Source: Glaciihabitans sp.
GTDB lineage: Bacteria > Actinomycetota > Actinomycetes > Actinomycetales > Microbacteriaceae
Assembly (NCBI GenBank): GCA_025464095.1
Contig: JAODMF010000020.1
Location: forward strand, 180,979-244,978
Reading direction: 5' to 3'
Length of the DNA: 64,000 bases
This document shows, one piece after another, positions 1 to 9,166 of the stretch. The notes under the pieces are model-generated. The model was not told where the DNA came from, made no database searches, and worked only from the letters and a program-made list of their open reading frames with translations. Numbering within the stretch: position 1 is the first letter of the stretch; every line of letters begins with the position of its first letter. The position numbers and the translations under genes were made by a program.

Positions 1-1
1 C

Positions 2-934
2 ACGCCGGTTATTGCAGCGGGTGCGGTGTGCTGGCGAATCGTGGACGGCGATGCGCGCATCCTTCTCGTTCACCGTACGCAGCACAGGGATGTCTCCCTG
101 CCGAAGGGCAAGGTCGACCCCGGCGAGACCCTGCCCCAGACCGCCGTTCGCGAAATTGCGGAGGAGACGGGTCTCACCATCGTGCTCGGCGCTCCCCTCG
201 GCCAGATCAGCTACGTGCTTCCGAACGGCCGCGACAAGCTCGTGTACTACTGGTCGGCAGAGGTCGACGGGAACACGCTCGAGGCCTCGCGCTTCACGCC
301 GAACGACGAGATCGACGCGTTGGAGTGGGTGTCGCTGGCGAAGGCGCGCAAACGGCTGAGCTACCCGCACGACATCGAGGTGGTCGACGCTTTTGCCGAG
401 CGGCTGGCCGCGGGAAACGCCCGCACGTTCGCCATCATCGCCCTGCGGCATGGCAAAGCGGTCCCCGCTGAAAGCTGGGATGGGCCGGATGCGACGCGCC
501 CGCTCCTGCAGCGCGGCGTCGACCAGGCCGCGAGCATAGCCATGGGCATCGCGGCCTTCCGACCGGCCAGGCTTGCGAGCAGCACGGCGGTGCGGTGCGT
601 TCAGACTCTCGCACCGACGGCCCGATTGACCGGTCTTCCGGTGCGCGAGACGGCCAAGATCAGCCAGGATGCCTGGGAGGACGACACCGCGTCGGTCTCG
701 TCAGTCGTCGCGAAGCGCCTGAGGCGCATGCAGACAGCAGTGCTCTGCAGCCACGGGCCCGTGCTTCCCGCGATCATCGATGAGGTCGCGCGCCAGACCA
801 ACACCGTGGTGACGAGCGCACTGCGTGCGGCCGCCCGACTCTCGACCGGGGAATACACCGTGCTGCACATTTCGGCCGAGCATCCGGATGCGGGCATCGT
901 CGCGATCGAAACGCACAGCCCAACCGCGGAGTGA
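2..934 (+). CDS. mutT1: MutT1-like NUDIX hydrolase fused to histidine phosphatase (5' partial)
   Basis: The frame is open to the left edge of the window (residues TPVIAAGAV precede the GTG at base 26), so the true start lies upstream. The N-terminal half carries a complete NUDIX box (G-x5-E-x7-REIAEETG, about residues 28-50 counted from base 26). The C-terminal half has the RHG signature of a histidine phosphatase (about residue 141) and a second catalytic-type histidine in CSHGPV. This two-domain build is that of mycobacterial MutT1, which hydrolyses oxidised nucleotides and diadenosine polyphosphates. In related actinobacteria the gene follows a polyphosphate kinase gene and precedes the pst operon, which fits here. 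The family assignment is firm; the exact substrate is inferred. Confidence 0.9.
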   Translation, partial: TPVIAAGAVCWRIVDGDARILLVHRTQHRDVSLPKGKVDPGETLPQTAVREIAEETGLTIVLGAPLGQISYVLPNGRDKLVYYWSAEVDGNTLEASRFTPNDEIDALEWVSLAKARKRLSYPHDIEVVDAFAERLAAGNARTFAIIALRHGKAVPAESWDGPDATRPLLQRGVDQAASIAMGIAAFRPARLASSTAVRCVQTLAPTARLTGLPVRETAKISQDAWEDDTASVSSVVAKRLRRMQTAVLCSHGPVLPAIIDEVARQTNTVVTSALRAAARLSTGEYTVLHISAEHPDAGIVAIETHSPTAE

Positions 935-937
935 ACC

Positions 938-966
938 GTTAGCAGTTCGTTCACCTTCCGTTCACC
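938..966 (+). promoter_or_regulatory. Pho box (PhoP-type 11-bp direct repeats) before pstS
   Basis: Three direct repeats spaced exactly 11 bp start at 938 (GTTAGCA), 949 (GTTCACC) and 960 (GTTCACC). This matches the actinobacterial PhoP recognition pattern, in which GTTCA-type heptamers recur every 11 bp. A weaker fourth element, GTTAACC, lies at 983-989. The array lies about 95 bp before the pstS start, so phosphate-starvation activation of pstSCAB is the natural reading. It begins just past the stop codon of the upstream gene. Confidence 0.8.
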
Positions 967-1060
967 CTGCGGCGCGTTCGCGGTTAACCCGTCGACGTAG
1001 CTTCGATAGCGGGTCGCACCGGCCCACATCCTGAAATCACACATCCCTGATTGGAACACT

Positions 1061-2146
1061 GTGAACTTGACACGTACCGGCAGCATCGCTGTCGTTGCCG
1101 TCGCAGCCGCGATTCTTCTCTCTTCCTGTGCCACGAACGAGACGCCGTCGGGCGGAGCCTCGACGAGCGCACTCTCCGGCACCCTCAGCGGCATCGGATC
1201 GTCCGCACAGGCCGCAGCCGAAACCGCCTGGGCCGCCGACTTCCAGACCGCCAACTCGGGCGCGACCATCAACTACGATCCGCAGGGCTCGGGCGCCGGC
1301 CGCACGAGCTTCACCTCCGGCGCTGCAGACTTCGCCGGTTCTGACGCCGCCCTGAAGGCCGAAGAGCTGGCCACCGTCTCGCCGCTGTGCGCCGCCGGCA
1401 CCAAGATGATCGATCTCCCGGTCTACATCTCGCCGATTGCCGTTGCGTACAACCTCGCCGGCGTGACCGACCTGAAGCTCGACGCGACGACGATCGCCGG
1501 CATCTTCAAGGGAACGATCACGACCTGGAATGACAAGGCGATCACCGCCCAGAACCCCGGCGTGACGCTTCCGAGCGCGAAGATCACCGTGGTTCACCGT
1601 TCAGACGACTCCGGTACGACCCAGAACTTCACGGAGTACCTGAGCGCCAACGCTCCGGCCGTGTGGGATGCACCCGCCGCGCAGACCTACCCCTACCAGG
1701 TCGGTGACGCTGCCAAGGGCGGCTCCGGAGTCGCGGATGCCGCCAAGGCAACCAAGAACAGCATCGCCTACCTCGACGAGTCAGCCGCGACCGGCCTCGG
1801 CATCGCCGAACTCAAGGTCGGCTCCAGCTACGTGAAGATCAACGCGGCCGGTGCAGCGGATGTCGTTGCCAAGTCCCCGCTGGCCGACGCGCGCGGTGCG
1901 AACGACCTGGCGATCACGATCGACCGCAAGAACACCGACGCCAACGCGTGGCCGATGGTTCTGGTCAGCTACCTGATTGTCTGCAACGACTACAAGGATG
2001 ACGCCAAGGGCGCGCTAGTGAAGGCGTACGCAACCTATGTCGCATCCAGCGCGGGCCAGGCCAGCGCCGCCAAGGCTGCTGGTTCTGCGCCGCTCGCGCC
2101 TGACCTTGCCACCAAGGTCGCTGCTGCTGTCGCTACCATCAAGTAA
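1061..2146 (+). CDS. pstS: Phosphate ABC transporter substrate-binding lipoprotein PstS
   Basis: This 361-residue protein starts with GTG, preceded by GGAA. It has a lipoprotein signal peptide whose lipobox ends at Cys23 (LSSC), so it should be anchored outside the membrane. SGAGRTSF and the later DDSGTTQNF segment match the phosphate-binding loops of PstS. It binds extracellular phosphate and delivers it to PstC/PstA. It is the first gene of pstSCAB and lies directly behind the Pho box. A hairpin separates it from pstC, as expected for a binding protein made in excess over the permease. Confidence 0.96.
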   Translation: MNLTRTGSIAVVAVAAAILLSSCATNETPSGGASTSALSGTLSGIGSSAQAAAETAWAADFQTANSGATINYDPQGSGAGRTSFTSGAADFAGSDAALKAEELATVSPLCAAGTKMIDLPVYISPIAVAYNLAGVTDLKLDATTIAGIFKGTITTWNDKAITAQNPGVTLPSAKITVVHRSDDSGTTQNFTEYLSANAPAVWDAPAAQTYPYQVGDAAKGGSGVADAAKATKNSIAYLDESAATGLGIAELKVGSSYVKINAAGAADVVAKSPLADARGANDLAITIDRKNTDANAWPMVLVSYLIVCNDYKDDAKGALVKAYATYVASSAGQASAAKAAGSAPLAPDLATKVAAAVATIK

Positions 2147-2158
2147 CACGCTTCACAA

Positions 2159-2199
2159 AGTCGACCCGGGTGGCGCCCAGCGCGCAGCCCGGGTCGACT
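2159..2199 (+). terminator. Intercistronic hairpin between pstS and pstC
   Basis: A perfect 12-bp inverted repeat (AGTCGACCCGGG at 2159-2170 and its complement at 2188-2199) encloses a 17-nt loop. There is no T-run after it, so a partial terminator or an mRNA-stabilising 3' end for pstS is more likely than complete termination. It sits 12 nt after the pstS stop and 55 nt before pstC. Its effect on expression is inferred. Confidence 0.6.
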
Positions 2200-2254
2200 G
2201 TGCGGGTAGAACCACTTTCCCGACGTACCCGACGAGGACTTCAGAAGGCCGAGA

Positions 2255-3196
2255 ATGACCACCGAACCGCCGCGCGTTATCAAGGCCCGAGTGCGGCCCG
2301 GCGATCGCGTGTTCTCTTCTGCCACGATCATCGCCGGATCACTGATCCTTGCCATCCTTGCCGCCGTCGCCATCTTCCTGGTGGTGCAGAGCATTCCGGC
2401 CCTGGTCGCCCCCAAGGGCGCCCTGCCCGACAGCGCCCCCAATTTCTGGGTCTACGTCGGGCCGCTCGTCTTCGGCACCGTTTGGGCCGCCGCAATCGCC
2501 CTGATCATCGCGACCCCGCTCGCGATTGGTATCGCACTCTTCATCTCGCACTACGCACCGCGTCGCATTGCATCCGCCCTCGGCTACATCGTGGACCTGC
2601 TGGCCGCCGTGCCGTCTGTCGTCTTTGGCCTGTGGGGCGTCACCGTGCTGGCGCCCGCCGTGCAGCCGTTCTACGCCTGGCTGAACACCAACCTCGGGTG
2701 GATCCCGATCTTCGGCGGCACCGTGTCCGGTACCGGCCGCACGATCCTCACCGTCGCTATCGTCCTCGCCGTGATGATCCTGCCCATCATGACCGCGGTC
2801 AACCGCGAGATCTTCCTGCAGACGCCTCGCCTGCATGAGGAGGCGGCGCTCGCACTCGGCGCAACCCGCTGGGAAATGATCCGCACCGCCGTTCTGCCGT
2901 TCGCGCGGCCCGGCATCGTCTCCTCCGCAATGCTGGGCCTCGGCAGGGCGCTCGGCGAGACGCTGGCCGTCGCGATAGTGCTCTCCCCCGCGCTCGTCGT
3001 CAACTTCTTCCTGCTCACCTCGCAGAACCCGAACACGATCGCCGCGAACATCGCGAACCAGTTTGCGGAAGCAGCCGGACTCGGCGTCAACGCCCTCATC
3101 GCCTCCGGCCTCATCCTCTTCGTCATCACCTTTGCCGTGAACGCTATCGCTCGCTTCGTCGTCAGTCGCCGTAAGGCCTTCTCGGGAGCCAACTGA
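2255..3196 (+). CDS. pstC: Phosphate ABC transporter permease PstC
   Basis: The 313-residue integral membrane protein has about six hydrophobic segments and a BPD-type permease region. The EAA loop is visible as EEAALALGATRWEMIRTAVLP around residues 195-215. It forms the phosphate channel together with PstA and is energised by PstB. The start ATG follows a purine-rich stretch, and the stop codon overlaps the pstA start (TGATG), indicating translational coupling. Length and order agree with the family. Confidence 0.96.
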   Translation: MTTEPPRVIKARVRPGDRVFSSATIIAGSLILAILAAVAIFLVVQSIPALVAPKGALPDSAPNFWVYVGPLVFGTVWAAAIALIIATPLAIGIALFISHYAPRRIASALGYIVDLLAAVPSVVFGLWGVTVLAPAVQPFYAWLNTNLGWIPIFGGTVSGTGRTILTVAIVLAVMILPIMTAVNREIFLQTPRLHEEAALALGATRWEMIRTAVLPFARPGIVSSAMLGLGRALGETLAVAIVLSPALVVNFFLLTSQNPNTIAANIANQFAEAAGLGVNALIASGLILFVITFAVNAIARFVVSRRKAFSGAN

Positions 3197-4293
3197 TGAG
3201 CGCGCAGACTGCAACCGGCGCGAACGTCGGCATCGCCAACTCCCTGACGACCGGCAAACTGCCCCGCGGATCGGTATGGATGGTCCTGCTCGGCAGCTGG
3301 GTTCTCATGTCGATCGTCTTCCTGCTGGTGAAGACGGCCACGGGCGCCAAGGACTTCAACATCGTGGCGGCGATCTTCCTCGGCACCGTGCTGTTCGACG
3401 TGCTCATCTACGTGCTGTCGTTGCTGGTTGAGGGCGTGCGCAAGGCCACCGATCGGCTGATCACCTCGCTGGTCAGCACCGCCTTCATCGTGGCGCTGCT
3501 GCCGCTGATCTCGCTGCTGTACACCGTCGTCGCGAATGGCCTCGGACGCATGATCGAGCCGTCGTTCTTCTCGCAGTCGATGCGCAACGTCACGGACGCC
3601 AGCGGGGGCGTCGTACACGCCCTCTACGGCACGATCGAGATCACTCTTGCCGCGACGATCATTTCGGTGCCCATCGGCCTGCTGACCTCCATCTACCTGG
3701 TCGAATACGGCCGCGGCTGGCTCGCGCGCATCATCACGTTCCTCGTCGACGTCATGACCGGCATCCCATCGATCGTGGCCGGCCTCTTCGCATTCTCGCT
3801 GTTCGCCCTCATCACCAACAACCCCGGCTACCGGTCCGGATTCGGCGGCGCGGTCGCGCTGTCGGTGCTGATGATCCCGATCGTCGTTCGGTCGTCCGAG
3901 GAGATGCTCAAACTCGTTCCCAACGAGCTGCGCGAGGCGTCGTTCGCGCTGGGGGTGCCGAAGTGGCTGACCGTTCTCAAGATCGTGATTCCGACTGCCC
4001 TTCCCGGCATCACCACCGGGGTCACGCTGGCCATCGCCCGCGTCATCGGCGAGACGGCGCCCCTGCTGATCATCGCCGGTACTACCGCGAGCATGAACCT
4101 GAACCTCTTCAGTGATCGGATGATGTCCGTCCCGGTCTTCGTCTACATGCAGTACGCCGCCCAGGGCGCAGACCAGAACGCGTTCGTCAGCCGGGCCTGG
4201 GCGGCCGCGCTCACCCTGATCCTGATCGTCATGGCGCTGAACCTCATCGCCCGGCTGGTCGCCCGAATCTTCTCTCCCAAGCTCGGCCGCTAA
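3196..4293 (+). CDS. pstA: Phosphate ABC transporter permease PstA
   Basis: The protein has 365 residues, longer than enterobacterial PstA by an N-terminal extension holding two or three additional hydrophobic segments (about residues 28-90). This extension is common in actinobacteria. The permease domain includes an EAA-type loop, [21 protein letters not shown]. It pairs with PstC in the membrane. It overlaps pstC by one base and is followed after 25 bp by pstB. Confidence 0.95.
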   Translation: MSAQTATGANVGIANSLTTGKLPRGSVWMVLLGSWVLMSIVFLLVKTATGAKDFNIVAAIFLGTVLFDVLIYVLSLLVEGVRKATDRLITSLVSTAFIVALLPLISLLYTVVANGLGRMIEPSFFSQSMRNVTDASGGVVHALYGTIEITLAATIISVPIGLLTSIYLVEYGRGWLARIITFLVDVMTGIPSIVAGLFAFSLFALITNNPGYRSGFGGAVALSVLMIPIVVRSSEEMLKLVPNELREASFALGVPKWLTVLKIVIPTALPGITTGVTLAIARVIGETAPLLIIAGTTASMNLNLFSDRMMSVPVFVYMQYAAQGADQNAFVSRAWAAALTLILIVMALNLIARLVARIFSPKLGR

Positions 4294-4318
4294 GCGGCAT
4301 CCACCCCGAAGGAAACTC

Positions 4319-5098
4319 GTGTCCAAGCGCATCGAAGTCAAAGACCTGAATGTCTTCTACGGAAAGTTCAAGGCCGTTGAGGACGTCACCCTCACCATCG
4401 AGCCACGCACGGTCACCGCGTTCATCGGCCCGAGCGGATGCGGCAAGTCGACGTTCCTCCGCACGCTGAACCGCATGCACGAGGTGATTCCTGGCGCGTA
4501 CGTGGAGGGTGAGGTGCTGATCGACGGCAACAACCTGTACGGGCCGGGCGTCGACCCCGTGCTCGTGCGGCGCGAGGTCGGCATGGTGTTCCAGCGCCCC
4601 AACCCGTTTCCGACCATGTCGATTCGCGACAACGTGCTCGCCGGGGTCAAGCTCAACAACCGCCGGATGTCGAAAGCCGACGGCGACGAACTGGTCGAGA
4701 AGTCGCTGCAGGGCGCCAATCTCTGGAACGAGGTCAAGGACCGCCTGGCGCTCCCGGGATCCGGACTCTCGGGCGGCCAGCAGCAGCGCCTGTGCATCGC
4801 CCGGGCGATCGCCGTCTCACCCGAGGTGATCCTCATGGACGAGCCCTGCTCCGCACTCGACCCGATCTCGACGCTGGCCATCGAAGACCTCATCGAAGAG
4901 TTGAAACTCGCCTACACGATCGTGATCGTGACGCACAACATGCAGCAGGCGAGCCGCGTCTCCGACCGGACCGCGTTCTTCAACATCGCCGGAACCGGCA
5001 AGCCGGGCAAGCTCATTGAGTACAACGACACCAACACGATCTTCTCCAAGCCGAGCGTTCAGGCTACTGAGGACTACGTGTCCGGCAAGTTCGGATAA
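4319..5098 (+). CDS. pstB: Phosphate ABC transporter ATP-binding protein PstB
   Basis: The 259-residue ATPase starts with GTG after GGAAACTC. Walker A is GPSGCGKST (residues 37-45), the signature is LSGGQQQRL, and Walker B with the catalytic glutamate is [13 protein letters not shown], followed by an intact H-loop (VTHNM). The degenerate-free motifs and 259-aa length are typical of PstB. It powers phosphate uptake through PstCA. No phoU follows; the next gene is convergent, so PhoU must be encoded elsewhere if present. Confidence 0.96.
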   Translation: MSKRIEVKDLNVFYGKFKAVEDVTLTIEPRTVTAFIGPSGCGKSTFLRTLNRMHEVIPGAYVEGEVLIDGNNLYGPGVDPVLVRREVGMVFQRPNPFPTMSIRDNVLAGVKLNNRRMSKADGDELVEKSLQGANLWNEVKDRLALPGSGLSGGQQQRLCIARAIAVSPEVILMDEPCSALDPISTLAIEDLIEELKLAYTIVIVTHNMQQASRVSDRTAFFNIAGTGKPGKLIEYNDTNTIFSKPSVQATEDYVSGKFG

Positions 5099-5120
5099 CT
5101 GGCGCCGCCAGCAGCGCGCT

Positions 5121-5924
5121 CTAGGCTGACGCGATCGCGACGACCGGCTTGGTCGTCGGCGCACCGGATCCCCCGCGCGGCTCGATGGTCACACCGACGG
5201 TGTCACCCGCATGCATCGTGCCGTCGAGAACACGCCAATCACTGTCGCCGTTGATGTCGAGCAGGCCGGCAGGCGTAGCGGCACCCGTCGCATCGATGTA
5301 CCAGAGCTCGTAGGTCTTGTCGCTCGGCAGCGTTGCGACCCCGGTCATCGTCAGCATGGACTTGCCAACGCTGGCCGCCCAGACGAGTTTCGCCGTGCCC
5401 CCGGTGGAGACGGGCGACACGGCGGACGTGGCATCCGGCGCGTTGGTGATTTGGGCAAGCTCGTTCGCCTGGTGGGTCTGGTCCCCGGAGTTCTGCACGA
5501 TGTTGGCGACCACTCCCCCGCCGACGATCAGTGCGACCGCCGCGGCGACCGCGGTCAGGGCTATCACCGGCCGCGTAAACCAGCGCGACTTCGCCGTGTC
5601 GCTCGCGCTCGTGGACGGCCCACCGAGCGGCACGTCCCCTGGTGAGCCAGGCACGAGGGCAGCCACCGGCGGAATGACCTTCGACAGCTGCGGCGTGCTC
5701 GCGATCCTGCCCATCAGGCGCTCTTTCAGGGCGGCGGAGGGTTCAACCGGACGAACGGCGAGCCCGAGCAGCACTGCGGTGTCGGTCAACTCCGTCACCT
5801 CGTGCCTTGCCTGTTCCGAGTCGGCGAGCTGGGCTTCGAGCTCGCTCCGCTCGTCGGCATCCAACGCGTTGAGAACATAGGCGCCCGTGTTGGTGGCGAG
5901 GTCTTTCCTGCCCCGGGCGGTCAT
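5121..5924 (-). CDS. rskA: Anti-sigma factor of the RskA type
   Basis: The 267-residue protein has a cytosolic N-terminal anti-sigma region (ending near residue 110), one transmembrane helix (about residues 120-142, AVAAAVALIVGGG) and an extracytoplasmic domain. The latter has the RskA C-terminal features KTYELWYID and a GxxVGVTIEPxGGS end. It should sequester the sigma factor encoded upstream and be released by regulated proteolysis. The start ATG overlaps the stop of the sigma gene (ATGA), so the pair is co-translated. Assignment to the RskA family is secure; the inducing signal is unknown. Confidence 0.9.
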   Translation of the reverse strand: MTARGRKDLATNTGAYVLNALDADERSELEAQLADSEQARHEVTELTDTAVLLGLAVRPVEPSAALKERLMGRIASTPQLSKVIPPVAALVPGSPGDVPLGGPSTSASDTAKSRWFTRPVIALTAVAAAVALIVGGGVVANIVQNSGDQTHQANELAQITNAPDATSAVSPVSTGGTAKLVWAASVGKSMLTMTGVATLPSDKTYELWYIDATGAATPAGLLDINGDSDWRVLDGTMHAGDTVGVTIEPRGGSGAPTTKPVVAIASA

Positions 5925-6526
5925 GAGCCGACCCCCAGTTCGTCACGCAGGCGGATCATGCCGTCGCGCAGTCGCGTCTTGACCGTGCCGATTGGCACGG
6001 ACAACATTGTCGCCACCTCACTGTGGCTGTACCCGCCGTAGTACGCGAGTGAAACGGCCTGGCGCTGCAGTTCGGTGAGCCGAGCCATGGCCTTCTCCAC
6101 CCGCTCGTGCTCGATCCGGATTTCGACGGACTCGGCCACCGAGTCATACTCGGGAGCGAAATCGCGGATGCCGACCCTGGTGTCACGATCGCGGCTCGAC
6201 TGGGAGGACCGGATGCGATCGACCGCGCGACGATGAGCCATGGTGAGAATCCAGGTGGATGCCCCACCCTTGCTCGGGTCATACCGGGTTGCGTTCTGCC
6301 ACACCTCGAGAAAGATCTCCTGAGTCACTTCTTCCGATTGCGCGACATCCCTGAGCAGTCGACGGACAAGCCCGAGCACTCGTGGCGAGACCTGGTCGTA
6401 GAGCTGGCCAAACGCCGCCTGGTCGCCCTCGGCGACGCGGGCGAGGAGGTCGGCCTGGCTCACCGGGAGCGCCGAGCCGACTCCTCCTGAGCTGCCATCG
6501 ATCTCGTTGGGCACAAGATCAAGCAT
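5921..6526 (-). CDS. sigK: ECF RNA polymerase sigma factor, SigK type
   Basis: The 201-residue protein starts at the ATG (bases 6524-6526) preceded by GGGAG; a longer frame to 6673 lacks a ribosome site and looks non-coding. Region 2 includes FGQLYDQVSPRVLGLVRRLL and the EEVTQEIFLEVW helix, followed by STWILTMAHRRAVDRIR. Region 4 has the helix-turn-helix GYSHSEVATMLSVPIGTVKTRL. The overlapping downstream rskA-type gene supports assignment to the SigK group. No matching SigK promoter could be assigned with confidence in the 205-bp upstream gap. Confidence 0.9.
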   Translation of the reverse strand: MLDLVPNEIDGSSGGVGSALPVSQADLLARVAEGDQAAFGQLYDQVSPRVLGLVRRLLRDVAQSEEVTQEIFLEVWQNATRYDPSKGGASTWILTMAHRRAVDRIRSSQSSRDRDTRVGIRDFAPEYDSVAESVEIRIEHERVEKAMARLTELQRQAVSLAYYGGYSHSEVATMLSVPIGTVKTRLRDGMIRLRDELGVGS

Positions 6527-6731
6527 CGCAGGTTCGCTCCCGGGGTGCGCCGCGTGATCCTTGCCGAGACATGCCAAAGATTCGGCGCGCCCGCTGCAAC
6601 GGATTGGTTCGCGCATCCGCTCTCGCGACGTGCAGCGGGGTGAACCCGGGCCGCGGAACGCCTCTCGGCGCAAGGCCGCTCGAAGCGGCTATTAGTGGAG
6701 CCCGGGGTTACCGCGGCCCGGACCATCCATT

Positions 6732-7361
6732 TTAGTCCAGTTGCCCGGCCCGGTGAAGCCGAGCGCACGCGGTGAATTCGTCGGCGGTAATCGCCAGCCG
6801 CGATGCGCGGGAGGTGAGCTCGGTTGCGCGCTCGGGATTGACGGCCTCGGCGTCATCCGCCAGGTTGGTCGCACCGGCCGCCGAGATGCGGCAAAACGCT
6901 GCGGCCCGGTCGAGGGCAACGCCGAAATCGCCCGTGAACAGTCCGCGCAGGATCTGGTCGGCGAGCGCGGTGATCTCCTCCGGTCCGGTCGGCATCGGGG
7001 CGCCGGCGATCACCGTGTCGATGGTCTGCAGTACCTCGGATCCGCGCTGGAAGAGCAGGCTGATGCCGACGGGGTCCTGATGGATGAGCACGCGCATGAG
7101 GTAGATGCGCCACAGGGCGCCCGGCAGGCTGCGCGGGCTCGATCGCGCCCACAGCTCGGCGAGCGCATCGACGCCGTGGTCATCGGTGTAAGCAACGAGG
7201 CGTTCGAGCACTTCGGGGTCTTCGTTCTTGCGCGCTCGGTCGAGGAGCGCGTGCGCCGTGTCATGGGCAACCCGAAGGATGCGGGCCGGGTCATCCCCGC
7301 CCACGTACGTGTCGAACTTGTCGTTCGAGTACTGCGTCGGTTTGTGAAAGTCGTCAGCCAT
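6732..7361 (-). CDS. Conserved actinobacterial protein of unknown function
   Basis: The 209-residue acidic, mostly helical protein begins MADDFHKPTQ and has no signal peptide, membrane segment or recognisable catalytic motif. I recall similar proteins in Microbacteriaceae, sometimes mislabelled as an RNA polymerase beta subunit, but the sequence has nothing of RpoB or RpoC. A TAGGCT box lies 7 nt before the ATG, suggesting a leaderless transcript. It is separated from sigK by 205 bp and appears monocistronic. Confidence 0.8.
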   Translation of the reverse strand: MADDFHKPTQYSNDKFDTYVGGDDPARILRVAHDTAHALLDRARKNEDPEVLERLVAYTDDHGVDALAELWARSSPRSLPGALWRIYLMRVLIHQDPVGISLLFQRGSEVLQTIDTVIAGAPMPTGPEEITALADQILRGLFTGDFGVALDRAAAFCRISAAGATNLADDAEAVNPERATELTSRASRLAITADEFTACARLHRAGQLD

Positions 7362-7417
7362 CGCATCCAGCCTACGTGCCGCGACCGGGCGGCGATTGGC
7401 GCTATCTTTGACTACGC

Positions 7418-7490
7418 GGGCCTCTAGCTCAGTTGGTAGAGCATCGGACTTTTAATCCGCGGGTCGCGGGTTCGAGCCCCGCGGGGCCCA
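7418..7490 (+). tRNA. tRNA-Lys (anticodon UUU)
   Basis: All four arms fold: acceptor GGGCCTC/GGGGCCC with one G-U pair, D arm GCTC/GAGC, anticodon loop CTTTTAA giving UUU, and T arm GCGGG/CCCGC with loop TTCGAGC. The total is 73 nt and the discriminator base is A; the genomic sequence continues CCG, so CCA is not encoded. The outermost anticodon-stem pair (27-43) is a U-C mismatch. No gene is seen between it and the PadR gene (7491-7649). Confidence 0.97.
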
Positions 7491-7627
7491 CCGCAGGAAC
7501 TGCTGTCAGACGGCGGTCAGCCAGGAATTCGGCAAGGGCACGACGGCCCGGTGCCGCCTCGCTCCGCGGGATCCCGTCGGTGCACGGCACCGAGTGGCCC
7601 CCCGGAATGGGGCGTGCCAACCCAAAT

Positions 7628-7649
7628 CTATATAGCTAGGTTTAGGCGC
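7628..7649 (+). promoter_or_regulatory. Candidate promoter/operator of the PadR gene
   Basis: An 8-bp perfect palindrome CTATATAG (7628-7635) is followed by TAGGTT (7637-7642), 7 nt before the ATG at 7650. The TAnnnT box at that distance is the leaderless-promoter arrangement seen repeatedly in this window. The palindrome is AT-rich in a GC-rich setting and could be bound by the PadR protein itself; that role is inferred. Confidence 0.4.
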
Positions 7650-7979
7650 ATGGAGCCACTGTCCCGAGTCACCGCAGCCACTATTGACGTCCTTCGAGTG
7701 CTCGCACAGTCGCAAGACCCCTGCTGGGGTCTCCTCGTGATCAAGTCGAGCAACCGTCCTGCAGGTACCGTCTACCCGATCCTCGAGCGCCTCGAATCGC
7801 TTGGGTGGGTGACATCCTCCTGGGATTCGGATGATTCCCGCTCCGGACCACGTCGCCGCTACTACGAGCTGACAGAAGACGGCGGCGCGGCCGCATCCGC
7901 CGCGATCGAAGAGTTCGCCCGGCGGGCGCGGCCCGCACGGCCGGCGCGCGCTGTAGTTACCCGCGAGGTGACAGCGTGA
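7650..7979 (+). CDS. PadR-family transcriptional regulator
   Basis: The 109-residue protein starts MEPLSRVTAATIDVL. It has the winged-helix core of PadR: RPAGTVYPILERLESLGWV around residues 35-55 and the wing GPRRRYYELTEDG. A longer in-frame ORF from 7551 overlaps non-coding sequence and is rejected. It overlaps the next gene by 4 bp (GTGA). PadR regulators of this short class are often paired with a membrane protein gene they control, which is the case here. Confidence 0.88.
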   Translation: MEPLSRVTAATIDVLRVLAQSQDPCWGLLVIKSSNRPAGTVYPILERLESLGWVTSSWDSDDSRSGPRRRYYELTEDGGAAASAAIEEFARRARPARPARAVVTREVTA

Positions 7980-9121
7980 GCCCCGCCGCAGATCGCGCGG
8001 TGCGTCTTGCCGTGGCGCTGCTTCCGAAGCGGGCGCGCGAGCGCTACCGCGAACAGTGGGCCGGCGAGTTGCGAGATGCTGCCACGCTTGACATCCGCCA
8101 GTCTGAGATCGCCATTGGTGCCCTGAGGGTCGCGGCCAGTGTCGAGCGGCCGATGCCGGCCTGGTTCCGGATGACTCCACCACGGCTCGCCCTCGCGCTT
8201 GCGCTGAGTGCCGCCCTCGTCTCGCTGAGCGAGTGGGTAAGTATGGTGCCAGTGCAGCGCTTTACTGGGCCGAGTTGGGAGATTGAGCCGGGTTCGATTG
8301 GCACCTCCCCGCTCATTGCATGGGTCGTCGTCGTGCCCGCCGTAGCGGTCATTCTCGCGATGGCGTCGCGTCGAACATCGGCCCGAGCATGCTTCAGCGT
8401 CGGGCTTCTGGCTGTTGCTTGCTATCTGCCATTTCTCCGGCATGCGATCGACGACCGCGTCCCTTCCGCCAGCTGGACGCCTTATTTCAGTACCGGGACA
8501 GCAACGTACGCAATTGCGGCAGTTCTGACGGTAATCGCCATGTTTCTCTCATGGCGCGAACTCCACCCCAGGGTTTGGACTGCTCAGGAACTTGCTGCTC
8601 GAACGCGCGTTCTGCGTGCCGGGCTCGCGGCAACAGCGGTTGCCGTCGTCGTCGCAACCTGCTCGCTCAACGCGTTCGCGGCGTGGGCCTCGCGCACTCC
8701 GCCCGCATTCGGCCAGCCGGTGAGCATGGCCAACCGCATGGAGTTTGAGCAATGGGTCACTCTCAAGGTCCAGGCGGAGACGTTCGTCGCGAATCTGTTG
8801 ACGGGATGGGTCGTCGCGGGGATCGTCGCTGCGCTGCTCGTCGCTGCATTTGGATTCAGCACCAGGTCAACGCTGAAGCGAACCGGCGCGCTGGCATTGG
8901 GCACCCTCTGCGTCGCTCTGATCTCTCATGGGGGCGTCATACTTTTCCTCCAAATGATGACCGTTACCACTGTTGCGCCGGTCCCCGCGGATATCCCGCT
9001 GACCGCAGGGCGAATCGGGGTGATCGTGGTCGTCTTGTTTGCTGTCGGTTGGGACCGAGCAGCAGGTCAAAGCGCCGTCCCGCAGAGCTCCGCCGTCGAG
9101 GACCTGCTTTCTATGGCGTAG
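7976..9121 (+). CDS. Multi-pass membrane protein paired with PadR regulator
   Basis: The 381-residue protein starts with GTG, overlapping the padR stop. An N-terminal amphipathic region with LLPKRARERYREQWAGEL resembles the start of PadR-partner membrane proteins. About seven hydrophobic segments follow (near residues 65-85, 100-125, 130-150, 165-190, 215-240, 275-300, 310-335). No enzyme motif is visible. A role in envelope stress or transport control is possible but not shown by the sequence. Confidence 0.82.
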   Translation: MSPAADRAVRLAVALLPKRARERYREQWAGELRDAATLDIRQSEIAIGALRVAASVERPMPAWFRMTPPRLALALALSAALVSLSEWVSMVPVQRFTGPSWEIEPGSIGTSPLIAWVVVVPAVAVILAMASRRTSARACFSVGLLAVACYLPFLRHAIDDRVPSASWTPYFSTGTATYAIAAVLTVIAMFLSWRELHPRVWTAQELAARTRVLRAGLAATAVAVVVATCSLNAFAAWASRTPPAFGQPVSMANRMEFEQWVTLKVQAETFVANLLTGWVVAGIVAALLVAAFGFSTRSTLKRTGALALGTLCVALISHGGVILFLQMMTVTTVAPVPADIPLTAGRIGVIVVVLFAVGWDRAAGQSAVPQSSAVEDLLSMA

Positions 9122-9166
9122 CTCGATCGAACCAGGTCATGTACAGACCATTTCCGAGTCGGCATT

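Noticed and set aside
2671..4341. Minus-strand 556-residue frame opposite pstC/pstA
   Set aside because: It is an acidic/Arg-Gln-rich antisense shadow of well-supported permease genes.
6527..6673. N-terminal extension of the sigma factor
   Set aside because: There is no ribosome site, and the residues lack similarity to sigma region 1 or 2.
7429..7639. Short frames over tRNA-Lys
   Set aside because: They overlap a well-folded tRNA and have no protein-like features.
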